DNA from: an uncultured Alphaproteobacteria bacterium
GTDB lineage: Bacteria > Pseudomonadota > Alphaproteobacteria > Sneathiellales > Sneathiellaceae
NCBI GenBank assembly: GCA_937910835.1
Contig: CALEMG010000554.1
Location: 1 to 19,248 of the forward strand
Length of the DNA: 19,248 bases
Direction: 5' to 3'
The position numbers and the translations under genes were made by a program. Below the pieces are notes generated by a model. The model did not search any database. It was not told where the DNA came from and saw only the letters and a list, made by a program, of their open reading frames with translations. The stretch's first letter is position 1. Every line of letters starts with the position of its first letter. Positions 1 through 6,749 of the stretch are shown in pieces.

Positions 1-540
1 CTTCGGAAATATTCTGATCAATTTTCGAAAAACGCTCTGGAACTGAACAGCGACAAACACTCCGAGAAAGGCGAGGGCAAGGCCAGAGGCGACAATAACG
101 CCGATCCAGAATTGATACTGCGATGGGATCAGGGCGAGGACGGCGAGGGCGATGACGAGTAATCCGACGAGGCCCGTCAGCCGGTCCACGAGACTGCTCA
201 TCATGATCTCGCCCAGCTTGTCCTTGTTTTGACGATAGGCCAAGCCACCGCGTACGAAATCGCCGCCATAGGCTCCCGGCAGGAAAACATTGAAGAACTG
301 CCCGATGAAAGTGTAATTCAGTGATTGCATGAAGGATATACGGACTTGCAGGGATCCCATGAGGATTTGCCATCTGAGAGCCCCGATAAATACAGTGAAG
401 AGCAGGCAGGCGAAGGCGAAAGCAACAATCCCCGGCGACGACAGAGCATTGCCGAGAAGTCCGAAATCGATGAAATTAAAATAGAACAGGGCGACGATAC
501 ATCCTATTCCCACCGCAATTTTCAGAATTGTAAAAAACAA
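1..540 (-). CDS. Flippase-like / LPG-synthase-TM integral membrane protein (C-terminus outside window)
   Basis: Partial gene entering from the left edge; about 180 codons are visible. The product is strongly hydrophobic, with a first membrane segment right after the start (ILKIAVGIGCIVALFYF), a second around GIVAFAFACLLFTVFIGALRW, and the family-typical loop FLPGAYGGDFVRGG followed by a conserved VDRLTGL motif. This matches the LPG_synthase_TM / UPF0104 flippase-like family (PF03706), inner-membrane proteins often found beside glycan and lipid-modification genes. The start is uncertain. TTG at 540 has an AGAGG about four bases upstream and places the first membrane segment at the N-terminus. 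An in-frame ATG at 612 would add 24 Arg-rich residues and overlap the E1 beta gene. It is the last visible gene of the minus-strand cluster. A role in moving or attaching the cluster's product is inference. Confidence 0.8.
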   Translation of the reverse strand, partial: MFFTILKIAVGIGCIVALFYFNFIDFGLLGNALSSPGIVAFAFACLLFTVFIGALRWQILMGSLQVRISFMQSLNYTFIGQFFNVFLPGAYGGDFVRGGLAYRQNKDKLGEIMMSSLVDRLTGLVGLLVIALAVLALIPSQYQFWIGVIVASGLALAFLGVFVAVQFQSVFRKLIRIFPK

Positions 541-577
541 AATGCCTCTATCCCAATATGCGAAGGGGCGGCTTCCC

Positions 578-1624
578 CTAAAACGGCCCCGTGAACCAGG
601 TGCCGGGCACATCATGCGCGGCGCCCCTCTGGTTAAGGATCGGTTCGATGGAAACCGGTTTATCTGTCATTTCGCCAATTTTTGCGGCGATATGCTCGGC
701 CCGGACATGATAGTCCTTCGTCAGCGCCGGGCTGGTTGATTCCGAATAGTCCGGCGCTGTGAGACGGGCGGGCGGAAGCTGCAGGCTGGACCAGCAACTT
801 TCTGTCACATGCGCGAGAATCTCACCCGCGATACCGAAGCTTTTAAAGCCGGTATCCAGCATCAGGAGTTTGCCCGTTTTTTTCACCGATGTTTCGATCT
901 TTGCCCAGTCGATCGGCGTCACGGTACGAAGATCAATCAGATCACAGGAAATGCCCTGTTCCTTCAGGACATCGACTGCGTGTAATGCCTCAATGGTCAT
1001 ATAAGAGACCGAGACGACTGTCACAGCGTCGCCCTCACGTAGAAGTTTCGCTTCGCCGAGCGGGATCGGCATATCAGTTGCTTCCTCTGTCTGGGCGTTG
1101 TGAAGCCAGCGATGTTCGAGGAAAATAACCGGATTGGGATCGAATATGCTGGCGAGTAGCAGGCCCTTTGCATCTGATGCCAGGGCCGGCATGACGACTT
1201 TTAGGCCCGGATTGTGCGCGAACCAGGATTGCTGGTTTTGCGAATGAGGCGGGCCCTGACCCCTACCACGCCCCAGGATCATCCGGATGGTGATTGGGAC
1301 GTTGCGCTGTCCACCGAACATGAAGTGCCATTTCGCCGCATTATTAACAAGCTGATCCATCGACAATAGTGCGAAATCGAGACGCTGATGTGTCAGGACA
1401 GGCTTGAAACCGCCCAACGCGGCACCAATGGCAATGCCCGTCATGGCGTTCTCAGAGGTCGGCATGTCAAACACACGCTTTTCGCCATATTTCTCTTGCA
1501 GATCGAGGGTTGTGCCAAAAACGCCTTTCGGATCAGGCACTCCGAGACCGAAGACCAGAACGCTTGGATCGTCTGAAAGTGCCTGATCCAGACCATCACG
1601 TATCTCATTTGCAAAGGTTCGCAT
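578..1624 (-). CDS. Thiamine-diphosphate 2-oxoacid dehydrogenase E1 component, beta subunit
   Basis: 348-residue protein of the transketolase-like E1 beta family (pyruvate/branched-chain/acetoin type). Visible family features are the catalytic-region Glu58 in PTSENAMTG, the segment DQLVNNAAKWHFMFGGQ, the active-site histidine loop GRGQGPPHSQ (His127), and FAHNPGLKVVMPALASDAKGLL. The C-terminal transketolase-C domain runs from about residue 205 (DAVTVVSVSYMTIEAL onward). The gene starts two bases after the alpha-subunit stop, so the two are certainly co-translated partners. E1 pairs normally decarboxylate a 2-oxo acid and pass the acyl group to a lipoyl E2, but no E2 or E3 is visible in this window. 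In a sugar cluster the pair could instead release an aldehyde or make a C-C bond; that is inference. Family assignment is secure, substrate unknown. Confidence 0.93.
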   Translation of the reverse strand: MRTFANEIRDGLDQALSDDPSVLVFGLGVPDPKGVFGTTLDLQEKYGEKRVFDMPTSENAMTGIAIGAALGGFKPVLTHQRLDFALLSMDQLVNNAAKWHFMFGGQRNVPITIRMILGRGRGQGPPHSQNQQSWFAHNPGLKVVMPALASDAKGLLLASIFDPNPVIFLEHRWLHNAQTEEATDMPIPLGEAKLLREGDAVTVVSVSYMTIEALHAVDVLKEQGISCDLIDLRTVTPIDWAKIETSVKKTGKLLMLDTGFKSFGIAGEILAHVTESCWSSLQLPPARLTAPDYSESTSPALTKDYHVRAEHIAAKIGEMTDKPVSIEPILNQRGAAHDVPGTWFTGPF

Positions 1625-1626
1625 GA

Positions 1627-2616
1627 TTATTTCCAGCTCCCCTTCATCTGATTGGCGAAAATATGCTGCGAAGCTTCTCCAGCGGGCGGAAAATCAGAGG
1701 CGCGTGCGAAGTCGAATGCGGCTTTCACCTCATTCTCGATCTCTTCCTGCATTTGGTCAATTCCCGCAAGTGTCAGGAAACCATCCTCGATGGCCCGGGT
1801 TTCAAACTGACGGATGGGTTCGCGGGCATTCCAACCCTCAATAAACTGGTCAGGCCGGTACCCGAGATCATCGTCGTAATTGGGGCCACAATGTTCCCGA
1901 AAGCGGAACGTCGAAAATTCCAGAAAAGCGGGGCCTTTGCCCGCGCGAATATCGGCGACGGTCTTTGTAATAATTTCATGGGCCGAGGCGGCATCGTTGC
2001 CATCACCATCTTGCGTCGTGATGCCGAAGCCTGCCACTTTCTCATGGATCGCCTTGATATGGGACTGGCGAACGGAAAGGGGGGAATAAACGGAGTAGAA
2101 GTTGTTCTCGCAGATGAAAAGAACCGGCAGGTTTTTAAGAATTGCGAAATTCAGGGACTCATAGAAGGCCCCGGTTTCGACGACGGCGTCGCCCAAGAAA
2201 ATACAGGCGATATCGTCGGTTCCTTTCAGCATCAGGCTATAGCCGAGCCCCACACCGACCGGCACAGTACCACCGACAATTGCGGTCGACCCCATGAAGC
2301 CCACTGCCTCGTCGATCAAATGCATGGAGCCACCCTTGCCGCGGGCGCAGCCGGTGACGCGGCCATAAATCTCAGCGATCATTGCCTTGAGACTACCGCC
2401 CTTCGCCAGATAATGGGCATGCGCGCGGTGGCCGCTGACGGCGAGGTCCGTTGGCCGTAAAACCGCACTAATCGCCGCTGGAACCGCTTCCTGACCCGAT
2501 GAAAGATGCGTTGGACAGCGCATTTCCTGCTCTGAGTAGCGGGCGGCAATGGTTTCCTCGACGGTACGAATACGCCGCATGCCGTGGGACAGGGTTTTCG
2601 CGAGTTCCGGGGTCAT
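1627..2616 (-). CDS. Thiamine-diphosphate 2-oxoacid dehydrogenase E1 component, alpha subunit
   Basis: 329 residues, about the usual length for E1 alpha. Seen in order: THLSSGQEAV (37-45), SGHRAHAHYLAKG (61-73), the GKGGSMHL motif (93-100), and the thiamine-diphosphate/Mg motif beginning LGDAVVETGAF and ending in Asn171-Asn172 (the usual GDG is GDA here). The segment FREHCGPNYDDDLGYR (around 239-254) takes the place of the usual phosphorylation loop (RGHSxSD). That version suggests a non-classical E1 rather than housekeeping pyruvate dehydrogenase. The start ATG overlaps the methyltransferase stop by four bases (ATGA), implying translational coupling. It is paired with the beta subunit downstream. 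Substrate is not readable from sequence. Confidence 0.93.
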   Translation of the reverse strand: MTPELAKTLSHGMRRIRTVEETIAARYSEQEMRCPTHLSSGQEAVPAAISAVLRPTDLAVSGHRAHAHYLAKGGSLKAMIAEIYGRVTGCARGKGGSMHLIDEAVGFMGSTAIVGGTVPVGVGLGYSLMLKGTDDIACIFLGDAVVETGAFYESLNFAILKNLPVLFICENNFYSVYSPLSVRQSHIKAIHEKVAGFGITTQDGDGNDAASAHEIITKTVADIRAGKGPAFLEFSTFRFREHCGPNYDDDLGYRPDQFIEGWNAREPIRQFETRAIEDGFLTLAGIDQMQEEIENEVKAAFDFARASDFPPAGEASQHIFANQMKGSWK

Positions 2617-3272
2617 GGAATGAACCAGAAATAATCGCCGGTATAGCCAACCTCATCGAAGAAGGCTTTCCATTCATCTACATGCATAATCGTTTTGGCC
2701 GTCAGGTTCCAGGCCTGCATCCGTTCAAATTCCTCATCGGTCCGGTAGGCGTCAACGGTGATGAAAGAATGCCCGCGAGAAACGCGCTCTATTTCCTGTA
2801 GCGCCTTGCCGCATTCGGCCTGTTCCAGGTTGTGGATTGTATTGATGGAAATCACGACGTCAATTCTGTTGTCGTCAAAGGGCAGGTCATTGGCATTGGC
2901 AACGGAGACATGCTCACGGACGGTCTCCATTGTATTGGCGATCGCATATTCCGAAATATCGACGCCTTTTACTGTGATGCCTGGGATCAGTTCCTGTATG
3001 TCGTGTAGCATAAAGCCCTTGGCGCTGCCTACATCGAGGAGGCTTGACGCTTCGGTTAATCCGAAATGCTGCTGGAATGTCGGGACGACAGGCTGCCAGA
3101 ACCGCGGGTTATAGGAGAACCCGCCGTATCCGTTACGTCGATCTCCATCGAAGAAAGCCTCGCCAAATTGCCGTGCAATCGCGCGATCTTCTTCGGTCTT
3201 CTCGTTCCCTCTCTGTTTCAAATCCCGTTTCGTTTTCGGGTAGTTTACCAGCAGGTCGATTTCCTGTCTCAT
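2613..3272 (-). CDS. Class I SAM-dependent methyltransferase
   Basis: 219 residues. Motif I of the Rossmann methyltransferase fold is clear (LLDVGSAKG, 79-86 region), followed by the acidic residue at the end of beta-2 (KGVDISEYA, Asp105), NANDLPFDDNRIDVVISINTIHN (motifs II/III region) and a Methyltransf_11-like layout. The N-terminus carries RNGYGGFSYNPRFW, probably part of the acceptor site. An AAGG lies about eight bases before the ATG. It sits between the epimerase and E1 alpha, overlapping the latter by four bases, so it probably acts on the same sugar or small-molecule intermediate. C-, O- or N-methylation cannot be told apart from sequence. Confidence 0.88.
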   Translation of the reverse strand: MRQEIDLLVNYPKTKRDLKQRGNEKTEEDRAIARQFGEAFFDGDRRNGYGGFSYNPRFWQPVVPTFQQHFGLTEASSLLDVGSAKGFMLHDIQELIPGITVKGVDISEYAIANTMETVREHVSVANANDLPFDDNRIDVVISINTIHNLEQAECGKALQEIERVSRGHSFITVDAYRTDEEFERMQAWNLTAKTIMHVDEWKAFFDEVGYTGDYFWFIP

Positions 3273-3312
3273 CGTTGAACCTTATTTACACTTATTAACA
3301 AGAGGGTTGGCT

Positions 3313-4305
3313 TCAGGGCTTGTGAACATAGGATTGCGGTTGCGCCAACAGATCATTCAGATTGCTCTTCACCCAGTCAATTGTCTGGTCAATACCCTGA
3401 TCAAGCGAGATGCTGTCAGACCAGTTCAGCGTTGACCTCAGTTTACTATCATCCAGGCTATAGGTCTGATCCTTACCCTGTCGTTCGCCCACAACTTCGA
3501 TCAGGTCGTCCGGATCAACAGACAGCTTCATGCATATCTTCTCGACAAGATTACGGATGCTGATCAGCTGCGGAGTAGAGATATGGTAGCATTCGCCCCG
3601 TTTGCCGTTGAGCGCGATCTTTACGGTTGCGCGGGAGACATCTTCGATATGGATGAAGGAGCGCTCGGAATGTCCGCCGCCATGCAATTGCAGCTTGCGG
3701 CCGGTCAGGGCATAGAGAATAGTCCGAGGAATAATGCGGTAAAGCTGCTGACCGGGACCATAGACATTGGCGGCACGGGTATAGACAACAGGAAATTCAT
3801 AGGTTTTGAAAAAGCTGTTCAGGCTCATGTCCGCGGCGGCACGGGAGACGGCATAAGGCGTACTTGGATTGAGGACATGGTCCTCATTTACAAATCCGGA
3901 CGTATTGCCATAGACCTCTGGCGTCGAGATATGCACGTATTTTTCAAGGAACGGGAGCTTTCTGAGCTCATCATGCAGCAAAACCGTTGATAACGCGTTG
4001 GTGCGAAACCAGTCTCCGGGATTGGCCCAACTTTCGCCAACCATGCTCTGGGACGCGAAATTTACGATATGGGAAATATTCTCGGTCGTTACGAGATCTA
4101 TGATTTTGGCGAGATCGTTGTTCACATCTTGCTGATGGATCTGGAAATTATCCTGTTTCTTCCCCCATTTATAGGGAAGGAAGGCGTTATGCGGTTCTGC
4201 TGAGCGGCTGCCGCCATGGACAAGGTAACCCGCATCAAGCAAATGCGCCGAAAAACTGGCGCCGGAAAAGGAGTTACTGCCAAGGACAAGAAATTTTTGG
4301 GTCAT
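3313..4305 (-). CDS. NAD-dependent epimerase/dehydratase (extended SDR, nucleotide-sugar 4,6-dehydratase-like)
   Basis: 330 residues, typical for extended short-chain dehydrogenases such as GDP-mannose or dTDP-glucose 4,6-dehydratases. The N-terminal dinucleotide motif is GSNSFSGASF (9-18). VNFASQSMVGESW matches the H/N-x-A-x-S region. STPEVYG (127-133) is the dehydratase-like S-T-x-E motif, and RSFIHIEDVSRA is the usual late motif. The catalytic YxxxK is changed to Tyr151-AVS-Arg155; the codon reads CGT unambiguously. Arg at this site is unusual and may alter activity. The gene starts inside the last codons of a 33-codon micro-ORF (ATGA overlap). Expected role: remodelling an NDP-sugar made by the kinase and nucleotidyltransferases upstream. 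Exact substrate unknown. Confidence 0.87.
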   Translation of the reverse strand: MTQKFLVLGSNSFSGASFSAHLLDAGYLVHGGSRSAEPHNAFLPYKWGKKQDNFQIHQQDVNNDLAKIIDLVTTENISHIVNFASQSMVGESWANPGDWFRTNALSTVLLHDELRKLPFLEKYVHISTPEVYGNTSGFVNEDHVLNPSTPYAVSRAAADMSLNSFFKTYEFPVVYTRAANVYGPGQQLYRIIPRTILYALTGRKLQLHGGGHSERSFIHIEDVSRATVKIALNGKRGECYHISTPQLISIRNLVEKICMKLSVDPDDLIEVVGERQGKDQTYSLDDSKLRSTLNWSDSISLDQGIDQTIDWVKSNLNDLLAQPQSYVHKP

Positions 4306-4403
4306 TGAATAGCACCAGTATTGATTTGGCGAAGCTCCTTAAAAACTATTGGGTCTTCAAATACATGTTTGAGGCTGTGCCGTCCATCAATTTTGCCCTT
4401 CAT
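4302..4403 (-). CDS. 33-codon micro-ORF, coupled to both neighbours by ATGA overlaps
   Basis: A small open frame fills the space between the broken nucleotidyltransferase gene and the epimerase. It begins MKGKIDGRHS and ends RQINTGAIQ. Its ATG (4403-4401) overlaps the preceding TGA as ATGA, and its own TGA (4304-4302) overlaps the epimerase ATG, again as ATGA. This double four-base overlap is the usual sign of a translationally coupled operon gene and is less likely by chance. The peptide is mixed charged/hydrophobic, with no signal or membrane segment. I do not recognise it. It could also be the tail of a longer ancestral protein, since the frame directly upstream is itself damaged. Confidence 0.45.
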   Translation of the reverse strand: MKGKIDGRHSLKHVFEDPIVFKELRQINTGAIQ

Positions 4404-4674
4404 GGTTTGACAAGTGCGCGGATCGCATCCGGGTCAAGGCCGGTTGTCGCAAGGCAGGCTTGAAATTCCGCGAGGAGGGTTTGCCGTTCATCACTTTGCT
4501 GCCAATATGTCGCGACGGATGAAATAAGTTCCTGTGCTTCATGAAGTTGGGCTATTTCTTTCTGGGCATCGCCAAGTGCCGTTACATTGCCGATATCACG
4601 ATGATACAGCGAATTGTGAAAACTATTCATCCGTCCGATAAAATGTGGCATAATTTCCGTACTGAAATCCTTGA
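4400..4674 (-). pseudogene. C-terminal part of sugar nucleotidyltransferase, displaced by a frameshift
   Basis: In the frame ending at the TGA at 4402-4400, reading from about 4674, the peptide begins KDFSTEIMPHFIGRM and continues to SLYHRDIGNVTALGDAQ. This is the standard C-terminal end of sugar-phosphate nucleotidyltransferases (DFSTE-x-IP-x-LxGR ... YxDIGTP). It is the continuation of the N-terminal half encoded at 4623-5228 in another frame. The frame has stops TGA and TAG just upstream, so the shift must lie in about 4665-4677. An internal ATG at 4651 could start an isolated 83-residue piece, but that lacks the nucleotide site. After the family domain come about 50 extra residues (from HEAQELISSV to ALVKP) that I cannot assign. 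Confidence 0.8.
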
Positions 4675-5228
4675 TCTATCAGATCAAAAACCGCCTTTAG
4701 ATTCATAATATAGACAGCACCATTGGCGAGCCTGCCGATATCCTGATCGGGTTTTTCGGTGAAATCGACGATCCTGTCGTAATCGCCCAGCGAAACGATA
4801 CCACAACTTCGCGGATCATCCGTCTCGAAGGTCATCATCGTCAGATGGCAATCTTCCGGTCTCTTCTCGAAAGCGGAGCGGAAGGCATGAACATCGAACA
4901 AGGTCAGGTTGTCCGCATGGGCCATCAGTAGATCTTCGCTGCCATAAAATTTTCGAAAATGTCCGAGCGTACCAGCTGTTCCGAGCAACTCCGGTTCATC
5001 CAGAAAAGTGACGATATCGGCGTAGGGTCCGGAATTAACATAGTCGCGGACGAGCGGGGCGAGGTAATGCAGATTGACAAATACTCGTTCAATGCCACCC
5101 TGTTTTAACATTTCCAACCACAGGCCGAGCAGGGGGCGTCCCTGGATCGGCATAAGACATTTTGGCAGTATAGAGGTGAGGGGCTTTAATCGGGTGCCGA
5201 GGCCAGCTGCCAGCAAGAGCGCATCCAT
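4623..5228 (-). CDS. Sugar-1-phosphate nucleotidyltransferase, N-terminal part (frameshifted gene)
   Basis: Encodes the nucleotide-binding part of an NTP_transferase protein (RmlA/HddC/GlmU-N type). Visible are LLLAAGLGTRLKPLT (4-18), PKCLMPIQGRPLL (22-34), the GTAGTLGH loop (83-90), the metal-site region MAHADN (102-107) and FTEKP. These enzymes join NTP and a sugar-1-phosphate to give an NDP-sugar. The native sequence reads well up to about Gln186 (FDLIDQ); the remaining 15 residues before TAG are out of frame, because the true C-terminus lies in the next frame. Joined, the protein would be about 277 residues. AAGGAGG lies about ten bases before the ATG, supporting the start. It follows the kinase gene by 15 bases. 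Either a mutation or a sequence error broke it. Confidence 0.85.
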   Translation of the reverse strand: MDALLLAAGLGTRLKPLTSILPKCLMPIQGRPLLGLWLEMLKQGGIERVFVNLHYLAPLVRDYVNSGPYADIVTFLDEPELLGTAGTLGHFRKFYGSEDLLMAHADNLTLFDVHAFRSAFEKRPEDCHLTMMTFETDDPRSCGIVSLGDYDRIVDFTEKPDQDIGRLANGAVYIMNLKAVFDLIDQGFQYGNYATFYRTDE

Positions 5229-5243
5229 ACGGGGTATTCCTCC

Positions 5244-6749
5244 TTACCAGATGCCGAGTTCGTGCCTGATCTCATCTATGCTGAGTGGCCTGTTGCCGAC
5301 CGTAGCCACCTGACAGCCGGAGGCAACTGAGCCGATATAGGCGGCTTCCCATATTGACGCGCCACTGACGAGTGCAAGGGAGGCTGATACCAGCATCGCA
5401 TCGCCCGCACCGGCAGGGTCCTTGGGCGAGTTGCAGAGAGCGGGCAATCGGTCCGTCATCCACTCACTTTTATCCGGATGAGTCGTCTGGATGAGTGTGC
5501 CTTCCGCCCCGAGGGTCAGGAGAACATGCTCTGGGTTACATTTCTTCGCCAACGCCTCGGCGACACCGACAAGACCGATGTCATGATCCTGCATTGCGAG
5601 ACGCGCCTCGATTTCCGTTGGTTTGAGCAAAAGCATATTGTGGAAGCGCGAGATATTACCAACCTGAGATGATGATTGGCTGTCAGCCACCATGGGAATT
5701 TTCTTCTCAATGCATAGCGCAGAAATTCGATTAACCAACGATTGTGGCAGGACACCATAATTGAAATCGGAAAATATGACGAGGTCGAGGTCGTCGGTTC
5801 TTTCCTCGAAACGGCTAAAAATTTCGTCCTGCAGGCTCTGGTCGATGGCATGTTGCTTCAATTTTGAGACCCGCAGGAGAGTTTTTCCCGCCGATCTGAA
5901 GCGTTGCTTAAGTGTTGTTGAGCGGCTTGGGTCTCTCTCAATAATGGCATCGACGCCGTAATCCTTGAACTTTTCGAGGCTTTCCGTCGCCTCGTTGTCA
6001 TCACCGCCAACGGTCAGATAGCTGGTTTTTGCGCCAAGCCCGCTGGCGTGGCTGGCAACGATACCCGCACCGCCGATGAATTTTTGTTCCAGAACCGGTG
6101 TGACGACGACAGTCGGATCTTCGCGCGACAGTCCCAGTACATCGCAGGTGATATACTCATCAATAATCAGGTCGCCAATAACAAGAACTTTCAAATGCTC
6201 AAATCTGTCTAGAATGGCAGAAAAGTCTTCCGCCTTAATCTTGTGTCTATTCAAATAGTTGGTTGACGATTTTAAATTAAATAATGAAGCACTCCGTTCG
6301 CTTTCCGCGCGGATAAGATCAATCGACGAAAAGACAGCGTCTCCGGCGCTGAACAGTAGCTTCCCGCCATATTTTGATAGTGCTTCTTTTTCCGGGTTGT
6401 GAAGTTCCTGATGTTCCTTTCCCTTGACGACAAGGTCAGGGCGGATGGTGTCGATTGCGACATCGAGTTCGTCATCTAGAATAAAAGCGTAGTTCACATA
6501 GCTGATGGCGGCGATATTTTCGAGGCGCAGATGCGCCGGAACCAGCACGCCAAGCTTCTGATCGGCATTAACCGCGACAACCAGAATATCGCAGCAATCC
6601 GCCGCGAATTTCAGCAGTCGGAGATGTCCCGGATGAACGACGTTGAAATTTCCGCTGATCATGCCGACCTTCTTGCCTTCGCCATTTTGCTGGCGCAGCG
6701 CCTTGATTTGCTCGACATGTTGGCTCAGAGTCATCGTCTTATTATCCAT
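5244..6749 (-). CDS. Bifunctional nucleotidyltransferase / PfkB sugar kinase (HldE-like, reversed domain order)
   Basis: 501 residues from the ATG at 6749; TTG at 6752 and ATG at 6734 are alternatives. Residues about 25-155 form a cytidylyltransferase-like domain: SGNFNVVHPGH (HxGH at 39-42), VVAVNAD, IRPDLVVKGKE. Residues about 185-500 form a ribokinase/PfkB domain: VIGDLIIDEY, GGAGIVASHASGLGA (226-240), and the catalytic DPAGAGDAM (444-452). E. coli HldE makes ADP-heptose with the kinase first and the adenylyltransferase second; here the order is opposite. The usual GxFD of the transferase reads GNFN. Predicted role: phosphorylate a sugar or polyol and couple it to a nucleotide. It overlaps the alcohol dehydrogenase gene by eight bases. 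A true heptose role is doubtful, since GmhA and GmhB are not seen nearby. Confidence 0.88.
   Translation of the reverse strand: MDNKTMTLSQHVEQIKALRQQNGEGKKVGMISGNFNVVHPGHLRLLKFAADCCDILVVAVNADQKLGVLVPAHLRLENIAAISYVNYAFILDDELDVAIDTIRPDLVVKGKEHQELHNPEKEALSKYGGKLLFSAGDAVFSSIDLIRAESERSASLFNLKSSTNYLNRHKIKAEDFSAILDRFEHLKVLVIGDLIIDEYITCDVLGLSREDPTVVVTPVLEQKFIGGAGIVASHASGLGAKTSYLTVGGDDNEATESLEKFKDYGVDAIIERDPSRSTTLKQRFRSAGKTLLRVSKLKQHAIDQSLQDEIFSRFEERTDDLDLVIFSDFNYGVLPQSLVNRISALCIEKKIPMVADSQSSSQVGNISRFHNMLLLKPTEIEARLAMQDHDIGLVGVAEALAKKCNPEHVLLTLGAEGTLIQTTHPDKSEWMTDRLPALCNSPKDPAGAGDAMLVSASLALVSGASIWEAAYIGSVASGCQVATVGNRPLSIDEIRHELGIW

Noticed and set aside
1663..2460. 265-codon plus-strand open frame opposite E1 alpha
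   Set aside because: It lies wholly antisense to a gene with clear family motifs, and its translation has no recognisable domain.
3280..3302. AT-rich imperfect palindrome between methyltransferase and epimerase genes
   Set aside because: Short and imperfect, with no T-tract; not convincing as a terminator or operator.
4660..4680. Programmed ribosomal frameshift in the nucleotidyltransferase
   Set aside because: No slippery heptamer or clear downstream structure was seen; mutation or sequence error is simpler.
5244..6749. Calling this gene hldE (ADP-heptose synthesis)
   Set aside because: The domain order is reversed and no heptose isomerase or phosphatase is nearby, so the symbol would overstate what is known.
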